Below are positions 51,743 to 60,264 of a DNA stretch of 64,000 nt, piece by piece. How positions within the stretch are numbered: position 1 is the stretch's first letter; every line of letters starts with the position of its first letter. The position numbers were made by a program, and so were the translations under genes. The notes beneath the pieces are model-generated. The model was not told the DNA's origin. It did no database searches and worked only from the letters and a program-made list of their open reading frames with translations. Source of the stretch: Pseudochelatococcus lubricantis (GTDB lineage: Bacteria; Pseudomonadota; Alphaproteobacteria; Rhizobiales; Beijerinckiaceae); NCBI RefSeq assembly GCF_042432495.1, contig NZ_JBHLXC010000012.1:124001-188000 (forward strand). The letters run 5' to 3'.

Positions 51743-53440
51743 TCAGAAGGTCTGGCCGGCCAGCAGCGCGAAATGCTCGACGATCGGCCCGAGCGCCAGT
51801 GCCGGGAAGAAGGTCAGGCCACCGACGATCAGGGTGACGCCGATCACGAGGCCGATGAACAGCGGCCCCGTCGTCGGCAACGTGCCGGCGGAGGCGGGAA
51901 CGGTCTTCTTGGCCGCGAGCGAACCGGCGATGGCGAGCACGGGCACGATCAGCAGGAAGCGGCCCATCAGCATCGCAAGGCCGATGGTGATGTTATAGAA
52001 GGGCGTGTTCGCGGAAAGGCCCGCAAAGGCGCTGCCGTTGTTGTTCGCGCCGGACGTATAGGCGTAGAGCACCTCGCTGAACCCGTGCGGGCCGGCGTCC
52101 TGGATGCTGGAAAGCCCCACAGGAACCACGACGGCGATCGCGGTGAATACGAGGATGGCGAGAGAGGGGCCGAGCATCGCCAGAATGCTCATCTTCACTT
52201 CCTTGGCCTCGATCTTCTTGCCGAGATATTCCGGCGTGCGGCCCACCATCAGCCCGGCGATGAAGACCGCCAGAATGGCGAAGATCAGGACGCCATAAAC
52301 GCCCGCGCCGATGCCGCCGAGCGGCGGGATCTGCATGTTGAACAACGGGACGAGACCGCCGAGCGGCATGAGGCTGTCGTGCATCCCGTTGACGGCGCCC
52401 GTGGAAGCCGATGTCGTCACGACGGCGAACAGCGACGACAGCGCCAGGCCGAACCGCGTTTCCTTGCCCTCCAGATTGCCGCCCTCGACCCCCAGCGCAT
52501 GCGCCAGCGGGTTGCCGGCCGCCTCGGCCCAGTAAACGATGACGACGCCGGCAACGACGATCGCACCGATGACGCCGAGCAGCGCCCAGCCCTGTTTCTG
52601 GTTGCCGACCTGCCGGCCGAACACGTTCAGCATGGCAAAGGAAATGGCGAAGATGGAAACGAGGTGCAGCAGATTCGTCAGTGCCGTCGGGTTCTCGAAC
52701 GGATGTGCAGAGTTGGCGTTGAAGAAGCCGCCGCCGTTGGTGCCGAGATGCTTGATGATCATCTGCGAGGCAACGGGCCCCTGCGCGATCGTCTGCTGCC
52801 CGCCTTCGAGCGTCGCCGCCACGGTATAGGGATTGAGGTTTTGCGGAACGCCCTGCCAGACCAGCACGAGACTGACCACGACGCAGATCGGCAGCAGGAT
52901 GTAGAGCGTGGCGCGCGTCAGATCGACCCAGAAATTGCCGACGCTCTTGGCGGATGCCCGCGCAAAGCCGCGGATGATCGCCATAGCCCCGGCAACGCCG
53001 ACCGCAGCCGAAACGAAGTTCTGCACGGTAACGCCGGCCATCTGCGTCAGATAGCTCATCGTGCTTTCGCCAGCGTAGCCCTGCCAGTTGGTATTGGTCA
53101 TGAAGCTGACGGCTGTGTTGAACGACGAGTCCGCGCTGACCGCGCCCAAGCCCGCAGGATTGAAGGGCAGGAAACCCTGAGCGCGCTGCAACAGGTAGAG
53201 CAGCAGAAAACCGGCCAGATTGAAGAACAGCATGGCGGCCATGTAAGTCGTCCAGTGCTGCTCTTCCTTCTCGTCCGTGCCGGCGAGGCGATAGAGCCCC
53301 CGCTCCACCGAACCGAAAACGATCGACAACGGGGTGCGATCGCCGTTCATGACGCGATTGATGTAGCCACCCAACGGCTTGACCAGCGCAATGACGATCC
53401 CGAAGAAGATCAGGATCTGTATCCATCCGTTCATAGTCAT
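51743..53440 (-). CDS. kdpA: Potassium-transporting ATPase potassium-binding subunit KdpA
   Basis: KdpA forms the potassium selectivity channel of the Kdp complex. The 565-residue protein has ten membrane segments and the four selectivity-loop regions (for example TNTNWQGYAGEST around 116-128, GTNGGGFFNANSAHPFENP around 234-252, and TSGANNNGSAFAGL near 465-478). It begins 30 bases after kdpF. Confidence 0.97.
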   Translation of the reverse strand: MTMNGWIQILIFFGIVIALVKPLGGYINRVMNGDRTPLSIVFGSVERGLYRLAGTDEKEEQHWTTYMAAMLFFNLAGFLLLYLLQRAQGFLPFNPAGLGAVSADSSFNTAVSFMTNTNWQGYAGESTMSYLTQMAGVTVQNFVSAAVGVAGAMAIIRGFARASAKSVGNFWVDLTRATLYILLPICVVVSLVLVWQGVPQNLNPYTVAATLEGGQQTIAQGPVASQMIIKHLGTNGGGFFNANSAHPFENPTALTNLLHLVSIFAISFAMLNVFGRQVGNQKQGWALLGVIGAIVVAGVVIVYWAEAAGNPLAHALGVEGGNLEGKETRFGLALSSLFAVVTTSASTGAVNGMHDSLMPLGGLVPLFNMQIPPLGGIGAGVYGVLIFAILAVFIAGLMVGRTPEYLGKKIEAKEVKMSILAMLGPSLAILVFTAIAVVVPVGLSSIQDAGPHGFSEVLYAYTSGANNNGSAFAGLSANTPFYNITIGLAMLMGRFLLIVPVLAIAGSLAAKKTVPASAGTLPTTGPLFIGLVIGVTLIVGGLTFFPALALGPIVEHFALLAGQTF

Positions 53441-53469
53441 GATTTGCCTTTCCCGGCTCCGGATCCGGA

Positions 53470-53559
53470 TCAGAACCGCTCGGGACGCGCCAGCGCATAG
53501 AGCAGGTAGCCGGTGACGAACACCGTTACCGCCGCGCCAAGAATGTATTCACCGACCAT
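53470..53559 (-). CDS. kdpF: KdpF membrane peptide
   Basis: This is a 29-residue peptide, one membrane span: VGEYILGAAVTVFVTGYLLY then ALARPERF. The YLLYALARPERF ending is the KdpF signature. KdpF is a lipid-like stabilising subunit of KdpABC. It lies just before kdpA and was short enough to be missed by length-filtered gene calling. Confidence 0.93.
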   Translation of the reverse strand: MVGEYILGAAVTVFVTGYLLYALARPERF

Positions 53560-53571
53560 TTCAACCCCCGA

Positions 53572-53652
53572 TCAGAGTTTTTCGCACGTTCTGATGTAGC
53601 CGAACATAAATGCGAAGAATGTGAGTCCTATTGCGAGCACCACGACATCCAT
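53572..53652 (-). CDS. 26-residue membrane peptide upstream of kdpF
   Basis: MDVVVLAIGLTFFAFMFGYI followed by RTCEKL: one hydrophobic helix with a short basic tail. An AGGAG site lies nine bases upstream, and its stop codon is 12 bases before the kdpF start. Peptides with a Y-x-R-x-C-E-x-L ending occur before kdpF in other proteobacteria (recalled, not searched). It could be an extra small subunit or regulator of the Kdp complex; no function is known to me. Confidence 0.7.
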   Translation of the reverse strand: MDVVVLAIGLTFFAFMFGYIRTCEKL

Positions 53653-54076
53653 CGTTCATCGCTCCTGCACCGTTGTTGATCCATCGTGCGCGGGGAAACA
53701 GGTTTATCCTCCGTGCGCGATGACGGACATTGCCCCTCGCAATATCTTGCATTGCGGGGGATCCGGATTTCGGCGGGAATATGGCGCGGAACCGCATATA
53801 GGTTCGAGAGGGGAAAATCGGGAAAGACATAAAAATCTTATATAAACCCGGCAGCCTCCATGCCGAGTTCGCCAACATATATTTATTATTATGTATATTT
53901 TAAATATAAAAATATCTATAATAAGTAAATTATAATATAAATTTATTTTTATTTGACGAAAATTCGTACCGGGAGCCATGCCGATTGGCGGAAAAGCATT
54001 CTCGCGGCGGAAGGGTTCCGCTCCCGATCTGGCTGGGCATCGCCGGCCCGCGCCGGCGTAAGCGCCGCAAGGGCAC
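53653..54076. other. kdp promoter region with an AT-rich block
   Basis: This 424-base gap holds no convincing gene. Positions about 53875-53965 are almost pure A/T (ATATATTTATTATTATGTAT and similar), in sharp contrast with the surroundings. The kdp promoter and KdpE site should lie in the part next to 53653; a T-rich tract (minus strand, about 53825-53845) is a candidate. Confidence 0.6.
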
Positions 54077-55051
54077 TCATCGGCCGAACGCAGAACGCAC
54101 GGCGAGGTTGAGCGCCTGGGGCAGCACCGACATATGGCTCTCGCCCGGCAGAAGCCGGAACGAGGCGTTGAAGCCGGGCACGGCCGCAAGCAGGGCCGCC
54201 ATTTCACGCGCGTTGTCGACGATGCGGCTTTCCGCGAATCTTTTCAGGCGCTTGTCCGCATCGGGCGCCCCCTGTTGAAACGGCGCAAGCTGCTGCTCGT
54301 ATTCGCCGGCCATCAGGAGCAGGCGGCCTGCGCGACCGGCGTTCGCGTCTGCGACGAAGCGCCGTGCCTCCCCGACGATGCCACCCCCTTCCCACCAGAT
54401 GGCGGGACTTGCCGAAATCCACACGGAGAACGCCTCGGGCTTGCGGAACAAGGCGTGGAGAACGAACAAACCGCCGAAGGAATGACCGAAGATCGCCTGC
54501 CTTGCCGGGTCGATGGTCACGCGCCGGCCGATCTCGGGTTTCAGGTCGTCCTCGACGAACGCCAGAAATGCGTCGGCCCCGCCGGTGCGCACAGGCGGAC
54601 CGGCGGGCGTATGCGGCGGATAGGTGCGCCCCGGCGGCGGCCCCATATCCCACGAGCGCCGTACGCTGTCGTAGGCGCCCTCCGTCGGATAGCCTATGCC
54701 GACGACGACGCCATCGCCGATACCTGTCCCGAGCGGATAGGCCGCCTGAACGCGCAGGATATCCGCCGCGGTGCCGATCACCGCGTTCGCGTCCAGCACA
54801 TAGAGCACAGGCCAGCCCTGTGCCGGCGCGGGGCTGGCCGGCACGCGCAGGAATATCCGGTAGGGCGCGCCGCCAGCGCGCGGCGGCAGGTCGAAGTAGA
54901 CCGTATCGGGCACCGGCACTGCCTGCGCCGCCGGCGAGGCTTCCGCAACCGTTATCGCGAGGAGAAAGGATGCCGCCACCGCGAGCAGAAATTTCACTGT
55001 TGCCGGCAGGAGCGATTCAGCGCGCTCCCCCATGTTGGCTGCCATTCCCAT
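54077..55051 (-). CDS. Exported siderophore esterase-like alpha/beta hydrolase
   Basis: The 324-residue protein has a signal peptide (about 14-36, LPATVKFLLAVAASFLLAIT) and an esterase-D/enterochelin-esterase type fold. Motifs are WPVLYVLDANAV, the nucleophile elbow GHSFGGLF, and a C-terminal histidine in PGESHMSV. IroE/BesA-type enzymes in the periplasm cleave ester siderophores so that iron can be released. It follows the TonB-dependent receptor on the same strand. Translation is set at the ATG at 55051 behind GGAGG; the longer frame adds 45 residues without a signal sequence. Confidence 0.85.
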   Translation of the reverse strand: MGMAANMGERAESLLPATVKFLLAVAASFLLAITVAEASPAAQAVPVPDTVYFDLPPRAGGAPYRIFLRVPASPAPAQGWPVLYVLDANAVIGTAADILRVQAAYPLGTGIGDGVVVGIGYPTEGAYDSVRRSWDMGPPPGRTYPPHTPAGPPVRTGGADAFLAFVEDDLKPEIGRRVTIDPARQAIFGHSFGGLFVLHALFRKPEAFSVWISASPAIWWEGGGIVGEARRFVADANAGRAGRLLLMAGEYEQQLAPFQQGAPDADKRLKRFAESRIVDNAREMAALLAAVPGFNASFRLLPGESHMSVLPQALNLAVRSAFGR

Positions 55052-55116
55052 CCATCCCTCCGAATGCCGTCGTGCGAAAAAGCGCCCTGCCGCGCGGAGC
55101 GGCAACACGGAAAACC

Positions 55117-57552
55117 TCACCACTTGTACTTGAGCGTGCCGAGCACTGTGCGGCCCTGGCCGAGATAGCAGGTGCCGGCATTGCAAATCTCGGCCCGCTT
55201 ATCGGTCAGGTTCGTGGCATTGACAGCAACGCTGAAGCCGGTGAGCCGATCGTCGAGCCCTCCGAGATCGTAGCGGAGGGAAGCGTCAAGCAACGTGTAG
55301 GCGTCGTTGCGCATGGTATTGGTATTGTTGCCCCAGGTTTCGCCTATATAGCGCACACCTATGCCGCCGCCGAGCCCGGCCAGGGCACCCGACTGCACGG
55401 TATAGCTCAGCCAGAGCGAAGCGGCATGGCGCGGCGTCACCGCCGGCACCTTGCCAATCTCGGCCGCCGTGTTGGAGCGGGTGATCTCGGCATCGACGAA
55501 GGTATAGGAGGCGATGGCCTCAAGTGAGTCCGTTATCTTTCCCCTGCCCTCGACCTCGATGCCCTGCGTCCGTATCCTGCCGATCGATTCATAATAGTAT
55601 TGCCCGGTTGCCCCGTTGAATCCGGCATATTTGGCCGCGTTCTTTTCAATGAGCTGATACGCCGACAACGTCAGGGACAGACGGCCATCCGCCGGCTGGT
55701 ACTTGACGCCGGCTTCGAGCTGCTCGCCTTCGGACGGTTCCAGCACCCTGCCGTCGCGGTCGAGACTGCTCGTCGGCTGGAACGAGGTGCTGTAGCTGAC
55801 ATAGGGGGCAATACCGTTGTCGAAGAGGTAGAGCAGGCCCGCGTTGTAGCTGAAGGCGTCGTCGTTGCGCTTGCTGTTGACGCCGCCCGTCAGCAGGTTC
55901 GTCTGTGTCCTGTCCGTCCAGTCCTGCCTCCCGCCCAGCGACAGACGCCAGTTGCCGAGCCTGATCTGGTCCTGCGCATAGAGACCGACCTGATCGAAGT
56001 CCGTGTTCGTGCGGCTGGTGATTGCCGGCGTCGCACCGCTGAGCCCGTAGTAAGGATTGAGCACGTCCAGCGCAAATGCCGGATTGGCCGCACTCGTGCC
56101 GGTGCCGAACCGCGAGTTCATGTGGGCGTAGTCGAGGCCGAGGAGCAACGTGTGCTGCAGCGATCCGGTGGCGAAATCGGCCTGTGCCTGATTGTCGACC
56201 TGGAAGGTCCGCAAGCGCTCGACGACGGCCGCGGTCCCGCGCCGGTAGACCGACGAGGAGGCGTTCGCGAAGCCGCCCCCCGTGACGCCTCCGGTAAGAT
56301 AGCGGCTGTCGAGATCCACGACGCCGAACCGCAAGTTCTGGCGCAGCGTCCAGACGTCATTGATGCGGTGCGAGAGGTTGTAACCGATCTGGAACTGTTT
56401 CTGTTTCTGGTAATCGTAGTTCGTGTCGCTCGCGCGCAAACTGGATGTACGGCTGTTCCGGTTGATCATCGCGACGTTGGAGTCCGTCTCGTCCTGCTGG
56501 GCGAGGCTGTAGACGGTCAGCGAGCTGCCGTCCGTCGGCCGCCAGGTGAAGGAAGGCGCGAGCAGGAGCCGCCTGTCCTCGATATCGTAGTTGGTCTCGC
56601 CCGCGCGCGCCAGCGCCACGATGCGATAGAGAAACTTCCTGTCCGGATCGACAGGCCCGCCGATATCGAAAGCGCCCTGCAGGCGGCCATAGCTGCCGGC
56701 CTGTGCCTCGATCTCGTGATGGGCTTCCTCGGTGGGCAGCTTGGACTGTCGATCGATCAGCCCGCCCGGCGTGCCCTGACCGTAGAGCACGGAGACCGGC
56801 CCCTTGACGATGTCGATGCGATCGAGGCTGTAAGGCTCGGTCCGGAAAGTCGCATAGCCGCCGCTAATCTGGCGCAACCCGTCGCGATAGTCGCCCAGCG
56901 TTGTGGTCGCGAAGCCGCGGATGTAGATCTGGTCGAAGCGCGGATCATAGCCGAAGGCGCCGGTGGTCACGCCCGACGTATAGCGCACCGCTTCCGGCAC
57001 GCTCTGCACGCCGCGGTTGTCGAGTTCCTGGCGCGTGACGACCGATATCGAGCGCGGCGTTTCGATCAGCGGTGTGTCGGTCTTGGTGCCGGCGCTGCTG
57101 CGCGTGGCGACATAACCGCGCGTGCCGTCGCCCCGGACGCCCGCCACCTCTATGGTGTCGAGCAAGGTGGAACCGTCGTCGGCCAGGGCGGCGCCATTTT
57201 CCGACGATGCCGACGGGTCGAATATCTGGACCGTGCCGGCATTGCTGAACCGGTATGTCAGGCCGGTACCGGCGAGCAGCATGGCGAGTGCCTGATCGGC
57301 GGTCAGCGATCCGCGCACAGGCCGGCCCATGGCCGCAATCGGCCGGTTTTCCCTGAATACCACGGAAAGACCTGCTACGCGGCCGATGTCGTTGACCGCC
57401 TGGGTAACGGGCTTGGCGGGGATGTTGAAATCGAACTGCCTCTGCGCTGCCCGCTGCTGCGCATGGACGGCCGTAACCGAAACGCCGGCGCTCGCGGCCA
57501 GCAACAGCGCCGCCAGCAGGAAGCTCTTCCGCCCCGCCCCGTTCCTTCTCAT
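55117..57552 (-). CDS. TonB-dependent siderophore receptor with STN signalling domain
   Basis: The 811-residue outer-membrane receptor has a signal peptide, an STN domain (about 30-105: FDFNIPAKPVTQAVNDIGRV...), a plug (DRIDIVKGPVSVLYGQGTPGG) and a 22-strand barrel ending in aromatic YKW. The STN domain passes the substrate signal to FecR, encoded just upstream. A late AEICNAGTCYLG loop with two Cys is typical of FpvA/FecA-type siderophore receptors. The ATG at 57552 starts a proper signal peptide. The siderophore is unknown. Confidence 0.92.
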   Translation of the reverse strand: MRRNGAGRKSFLLAALLLAASAGVSVTAVHAQQRAAQRQFDFNIPAKPVTQAVNDIGRVAGLSVVFRENRPIAAMGRPVRGSLTADQALAMLLAGTGLTYRFSNAGTVQIFDPSASSENGAALADDGSTLLDTIEVAGVRGDGTRGYVATRSSAGTKTDTPLIETPRSISVVTRQELDNRGVQSVPEAVRYTSGVTTGAFGYDPRFDQIYIRGFATTTLGDYRDGLRQISGGYATFRTEPYSLDRIDIVKGPVSVLYGQGTPGGLIDRQSKLPTEEAHHEIEAQAGSYGRLQGAFDIGGPVDPDRKFLYRIVALARAGETNYDIEDRRLLLAPSFTWRPTDGSSLTVYSLAQQDETDSNVAMINRNSRTSSLRASDTNYDYQKQKQFQIGYNLSHRINDVWTLRQNLRFGVVDLDSRYLTGGVTGGGFANASSSVYRRGTAAVVERLRTFQVDNQAQADFATGSLQHTLLLGLDYAHMNSRFGTGTSAANPAFALDVLNPYYGLSGATPAITSRTNTDFDQVGLYAQDQIRLGNWRLSLGGRQDWTDRTQTNLLTGGVNSKRNDDAFSYNAGLLYLFDNGIAPYVSYSTSFQPTSSLDRDGRVLEPSEGEQLEAGVKYQPADGRLSLTLSAYQLIEKNAAKYAGFNGATGQYYYESIGRIRTQGIEVEGRGKITDSLEAIASYTFVDAEITRSNTAAEIGKVPAVTPRHAASLWLSYTVQSGALAGLGGGIGVRYIGETWGNNTNTMRNDAYTLLDASLRYDLGGLDDRLTGFSVAVNATNLTDKRAEICNAGTCYLGQGRTVLGTLKYKW

Positions 57553-57681
57553 CGATAGCAGCCCTTCTCGCTCGTGAAACATGCCGGGCGCGGGCAGCAC
57601 ATGAAGTGCGGTATTCCGTGCCTTTGTCTCCTTCACGTGCGAGAAGCCGCTTCACTGAACCGCGCGGCGCGATTTTTTTCG

Positions 57682-58674
57682 TTACGGTCCGATCACGGTG
57701 AGCCGGCCGGCTACCGTGTTCATGCGGAAACCGACGCTTGCCTGCAGTGAATTCAGCGCCGCATCCGTATCGGCGAGGGAAAGGCTCCCCGTCACAAGCT
57801 CCCCGGCGAGTTCCGTCGTGGCGATCACAATCCGCCCGCGGCGATAACGTTCGATCTCGCGCACCACCTCGGCGAGGCGCGCGCGATAGAAGACGAGGCG
57901 GCCGTTGCGCCAGGCGAGCGCCTCCTCCAGATCGACGCGCGTGACCGGCCCAACCCCGGCCGGGCCGAAGCGAACCTGTTGGCCCGCCTCAAGAACGGCC
58001 TCGTCGGCAGCCCGACCGCTCCTGACCGCGACGCGCCCGCGCTCCAGCGTCACGAGACCGCCGTCGTCGAGCAGGTGCACGTCGAAGCGCGTGCCCAGCA
58101 CCCGCACCTCCCCGCCGGACGCCGCGACCACAAACGGAACCGGCGACGACACCACGTCGAAGAATGCCGCGCCGCGCATCAGCCGGACCCGGCGTTCCCC
58201 GTCGCGGTACTCTTCCGCGAGCGCGCTGTCCGCGTCTAGCAGCGCCGTCGATCCGTCCGGAAGGTCGACCAGCCGCCGCTCGCCGCGCCCGGTCTTGAAG
58301 TCCGCCAGCATATTCTGGAAAAGGCCGGGCCGTTCGAGCCATATTCCGCCCGCAAGCAGCAGGACGAGCGCGAGGCAAAGGGCCGTGAGACGGCGTAACG
58401 TCCCGCGTTGCCCTTTCAGCCGATCCATGGCGTCGAGATAGACGGCGAGTTCGTCGGCCTCACGCGCGGCGAGCCGCTCCCCCGGTTTCCCGGTTGCGCG
58501 CCAGACGGCCTCAACCTTGCGGAACGCCTCGTCGTGGGCCGCATCGGCTTTCCGCCAGCGCTCGAACCGCTCGCGCTGGGCGTCCGTCGGCGAATCGAGC
58601 AGGCGCACGAGCCATTGCCGCGCTTCCTTGCGAACATCCGTCTCGGTCGGCTCTGTGGGGTCCTGACTGCTCAT
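57682..58674 (-). CDS. fecR: FecR-type anti-sigma / signal transduction protein
   Basis: The 330-residue protein has an N-terminal DUF4880 region (ARQWLVRLLDSPTDAQRERF), one membrane segment (about 104-124) and a periplasmic FecR domain (RRLVDLPDGSTALLDADSAL, VRLMRGAAFFDV, VLGTRFDVHLLDDG). FecR takes the signal from the receptor's STN domain and releases or activates the ECF sigma factor encoded next to it. The ATG at 58674 is preferred over one nine codons upstream. Confidence 0.93.
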   Translation of the reverse strand: MSSQDPTEPTETDVRKEARQWLVRLLDSPTDAQRERFERWRKADAAHDEAFRKVEAVWRATGKPGERLAAREADELAVYLDAMDRLKGQRGTLRRLTALCLALVLLLAGGIWLERPGLFQNMLADFKTGRGERRLVDLPDGSTALLDADSALAEEYRDGERRVRLMRGAAFFDVVSSPVPFVVAASGGEVRVLGTRFDVHLLDDGGLVTLERGRVAVRSGRAADEAVLEAGQQVRFGPAGVGPVTRVDLEEALAWRNGRLVFYRARLAEVVREIERYRRGRIVIATTELAGELVTGSLSLADTDAALNSLQASVGFRMNTVAGRLTVIGP

Positions 58675-58743
58675 GGGCCTGATAAACGGATTCCGTTTCA
58701 ATACACGCGCAGGCGCATCATCCGCCGGATCGCAGGCAGGCTC

Positions 58744-59256
58744 CTACCCGGTATCGCCGGCCGGGATGCTTTCGCACGCCGCCACGGCACGCGCCATATG
58801 CTTCGCCACGGCCCGCTCGGAGATGCCGAACACGGACGCTATCTCGGCGAAGCTCCTACCATGGATCCTGTTCAGGAGAAAGATATGCCGCGTACGCTTC
58901 GGAAGCGCCGCGAGCGCCTCATCGACGTTACGGATGTCCTGCCGCGCCGCGACAATGTCGAAGGGCGATGCCGACGGCGCGGCATACTGCTCAGGCGCGA
59001 GCGCACCGAAGAAGGCGTGCCGGGTCTTTTCCGCGCGGATGTGATCGATGGCGGCATTGCGCGCGCAGCGCGTCAGGAACGCGGATGAATTGCCCGTGCA
59101 ATCGACGGCCTTCTCCCAGATGCGGAGAAAGATGTCCTGCACGAGATCGCACGCGGTCGCCGTGCAGCCGATCTTCCGGCAAATCTGACGTTCGAGCCTC
59201 GCGCGCTCGTCAGCGTACAGGCGTTTGATTTCGTCGCTTCTGGCTGTCATCAACAT
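58744..59256 (-). CDS. fecI: FecI-type ECF sigma factor
   Basis: The 170-residue sigma factor has region 2 (DLVQDIFLRIWEKAVD; FLTRCARNAAIDHIRAEKTR) and region 4 (LPKRTRHIFLLNRIHGRSFAEIASVFGISERAVAKHM). With FecR and the receptor it forms a cell-surface signalling system that turns on siderophore uptake. The start could be 59256 or 59250 (MTARSDE); a longer frame to 59304 is unlikely. Confidence 0.92.
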   Translation of the reverse strand: MLMTARSDEIKRLYADERARLERQICRKIGCTATACDLVQDIFLRIWEKAVDCTGNSSAFLTRCARNAAIDHIRAEKTRHAFFGALAPEQYAAPSASPFDIVAARQDIRNVDEALAALPKRTRHIFLLNRIHGRSFAEIASVFGISERAVAKHMARAVAACESIPAGDTG

Positions 59257-59348
59257 GCTGCAGGGAAATGCCGCCCGCGTTGAACGGCAGGCGCGCAATG
59301 GCACCGGCGCAGACTAGTGAATACGAAAACATCTTTCAATCGCAATTA

Positions 59349-59365
59349 TTTAGACTGATTCCAGA
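59349..59365. promoter_or_regulatory. Possible iron-control element (ICE/Irr-like) between fecI and the ABC ATPase
   Basis: TTTAGACTGATTCCAGA matches the ICE consensus TTTAGAA-N3-TTCTAAA at 11 of 14 fixed positions. It lies between divergent fecI and the ABC ATPase gene, in an AT-rich stretch. Confidence 0.35.
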
Positions 59366-59439
59366 GACGGAATGAAAACACCCGCGGGGAAGTCGGAAAA
59401 GGGCTATCCCATCTTCCACATTATGGATATCGTTCCGCC

Positions 59440-60264
59440 ATGCAATATCGTCTCCATGCCGAGTCGGTGACGCTGCGGTACGGCGAGCGGACGATTTCGG
59501 CGAATCTCGACGTCGCGATTCCGGACGGCTCCTTCACGGTGATCGTCGGCCCGAATGCTTGCGGCAAGTCTACCCTGCTGCGGGCGTTGTCGCGGCTGCT
59601 GGCGCCTGCGGCGGGAAAGGTGGTGCTGGAAGGCAGGAACGTCGCCGACTTCCCCGCCCGCGCTTTCGCCCGCCGGGTCGGCCTTCTGCCGCAGAGTTCC
59701 GTCGCCCCGGACGGCATCACCGTGGCCGACCTCGTGGCGCGTGGCCGCTATCCGCATCAGTCGTTCCTGCGGCAATGGTCGACAGCCGACGACAGGGCCG
59801 TTGTCGCGGCGATGGAGGCGACCCGGGTTTCCGGGCTGTCGGACCGGCTCGTGGACGAGCTGTCCGGCGGCCAGCGCCAGCGGGTCTGGATCGCGATGGT
59901 GCTGGCCCAGGAAACGCCGATCCTGCTGCTCGACGAGCCGACCACGTTCCTCGACATCGCCCACCAGATAGAGCTTCTCGACCTGTTGTCCGACCTCAAC
60001 GGCGAGGGCCGCACGGTGGTCGCGGTCCTCCACGATCTCAACCAGGCGTGCCGCTACGCCACCCGTCTCATCGCCATGCGGGACGGCGCGATCGTGGCCG
60101 AGGGCGCCCCCTCGGACATCGTCACCGAACAGCTTGTCGAGCGTGTCTTCGATCTGCCGTGCGTCGTCGTTCCCGATCCCGTCTCCCTGACACCGCTGGT
60201 CGTGCCAAGAGGAAGAGCGACGGCACGCATTCGCCAGACCGGAACAGAAAGGCGGCCGGCATGA
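59440..60264 (+). CDS. Siderophore-type (FepC/FhuC) ABC transporter ATP-binding protein
   Basis: The 274-residue ATPase has Walker A GPNACGKSTLL (about 34-44), signature LSGGQRQRVWIA (about 143-154), Walker B PILLLDEPTTFLD and the H-loop in VVAVLHDLNQA. The family supplies energy for uptake of iron-siderophore complexes. No permease or binding protein accompanies it in the window, so it must pair with components encoded elsewhere. Its stop overlaps the start of the flavin monooxygenase gene by four bases, so the two are co-translated. Confidence 0.92.
   Translation: MQYRLHAESVTLRYGERTISANLDVAIPDGSFTVIVGPNACGKSTLLRALSRLLAPAAGKVVLEGRNVADFPARAFARRVGLLPQSSVAPDGITVADLVARGRYPHQSFLRQWSTADDRAVVAAMEATRVSGLSDRLVDELSGGQRQRVWIAMVLAQETPILLLDEPTTFLDIAHQIELLDLLSDLNGEGRTVVAVLHDLNQACRYATRLIAMRDGAIVAEGAPSDIVTEQLVERVFDLPCVVVPDPVSLTPLVVPRGRATARIRQTGTERRPA

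Noticed and set aside
53704..54207. A 167-codon frame in the kdp upstream region
   Set aside because: It crosses the AT-rich block and the end of the esterase gene; the amino-acid composition changes abruptly with base composition, as expected of non-coding DNA.
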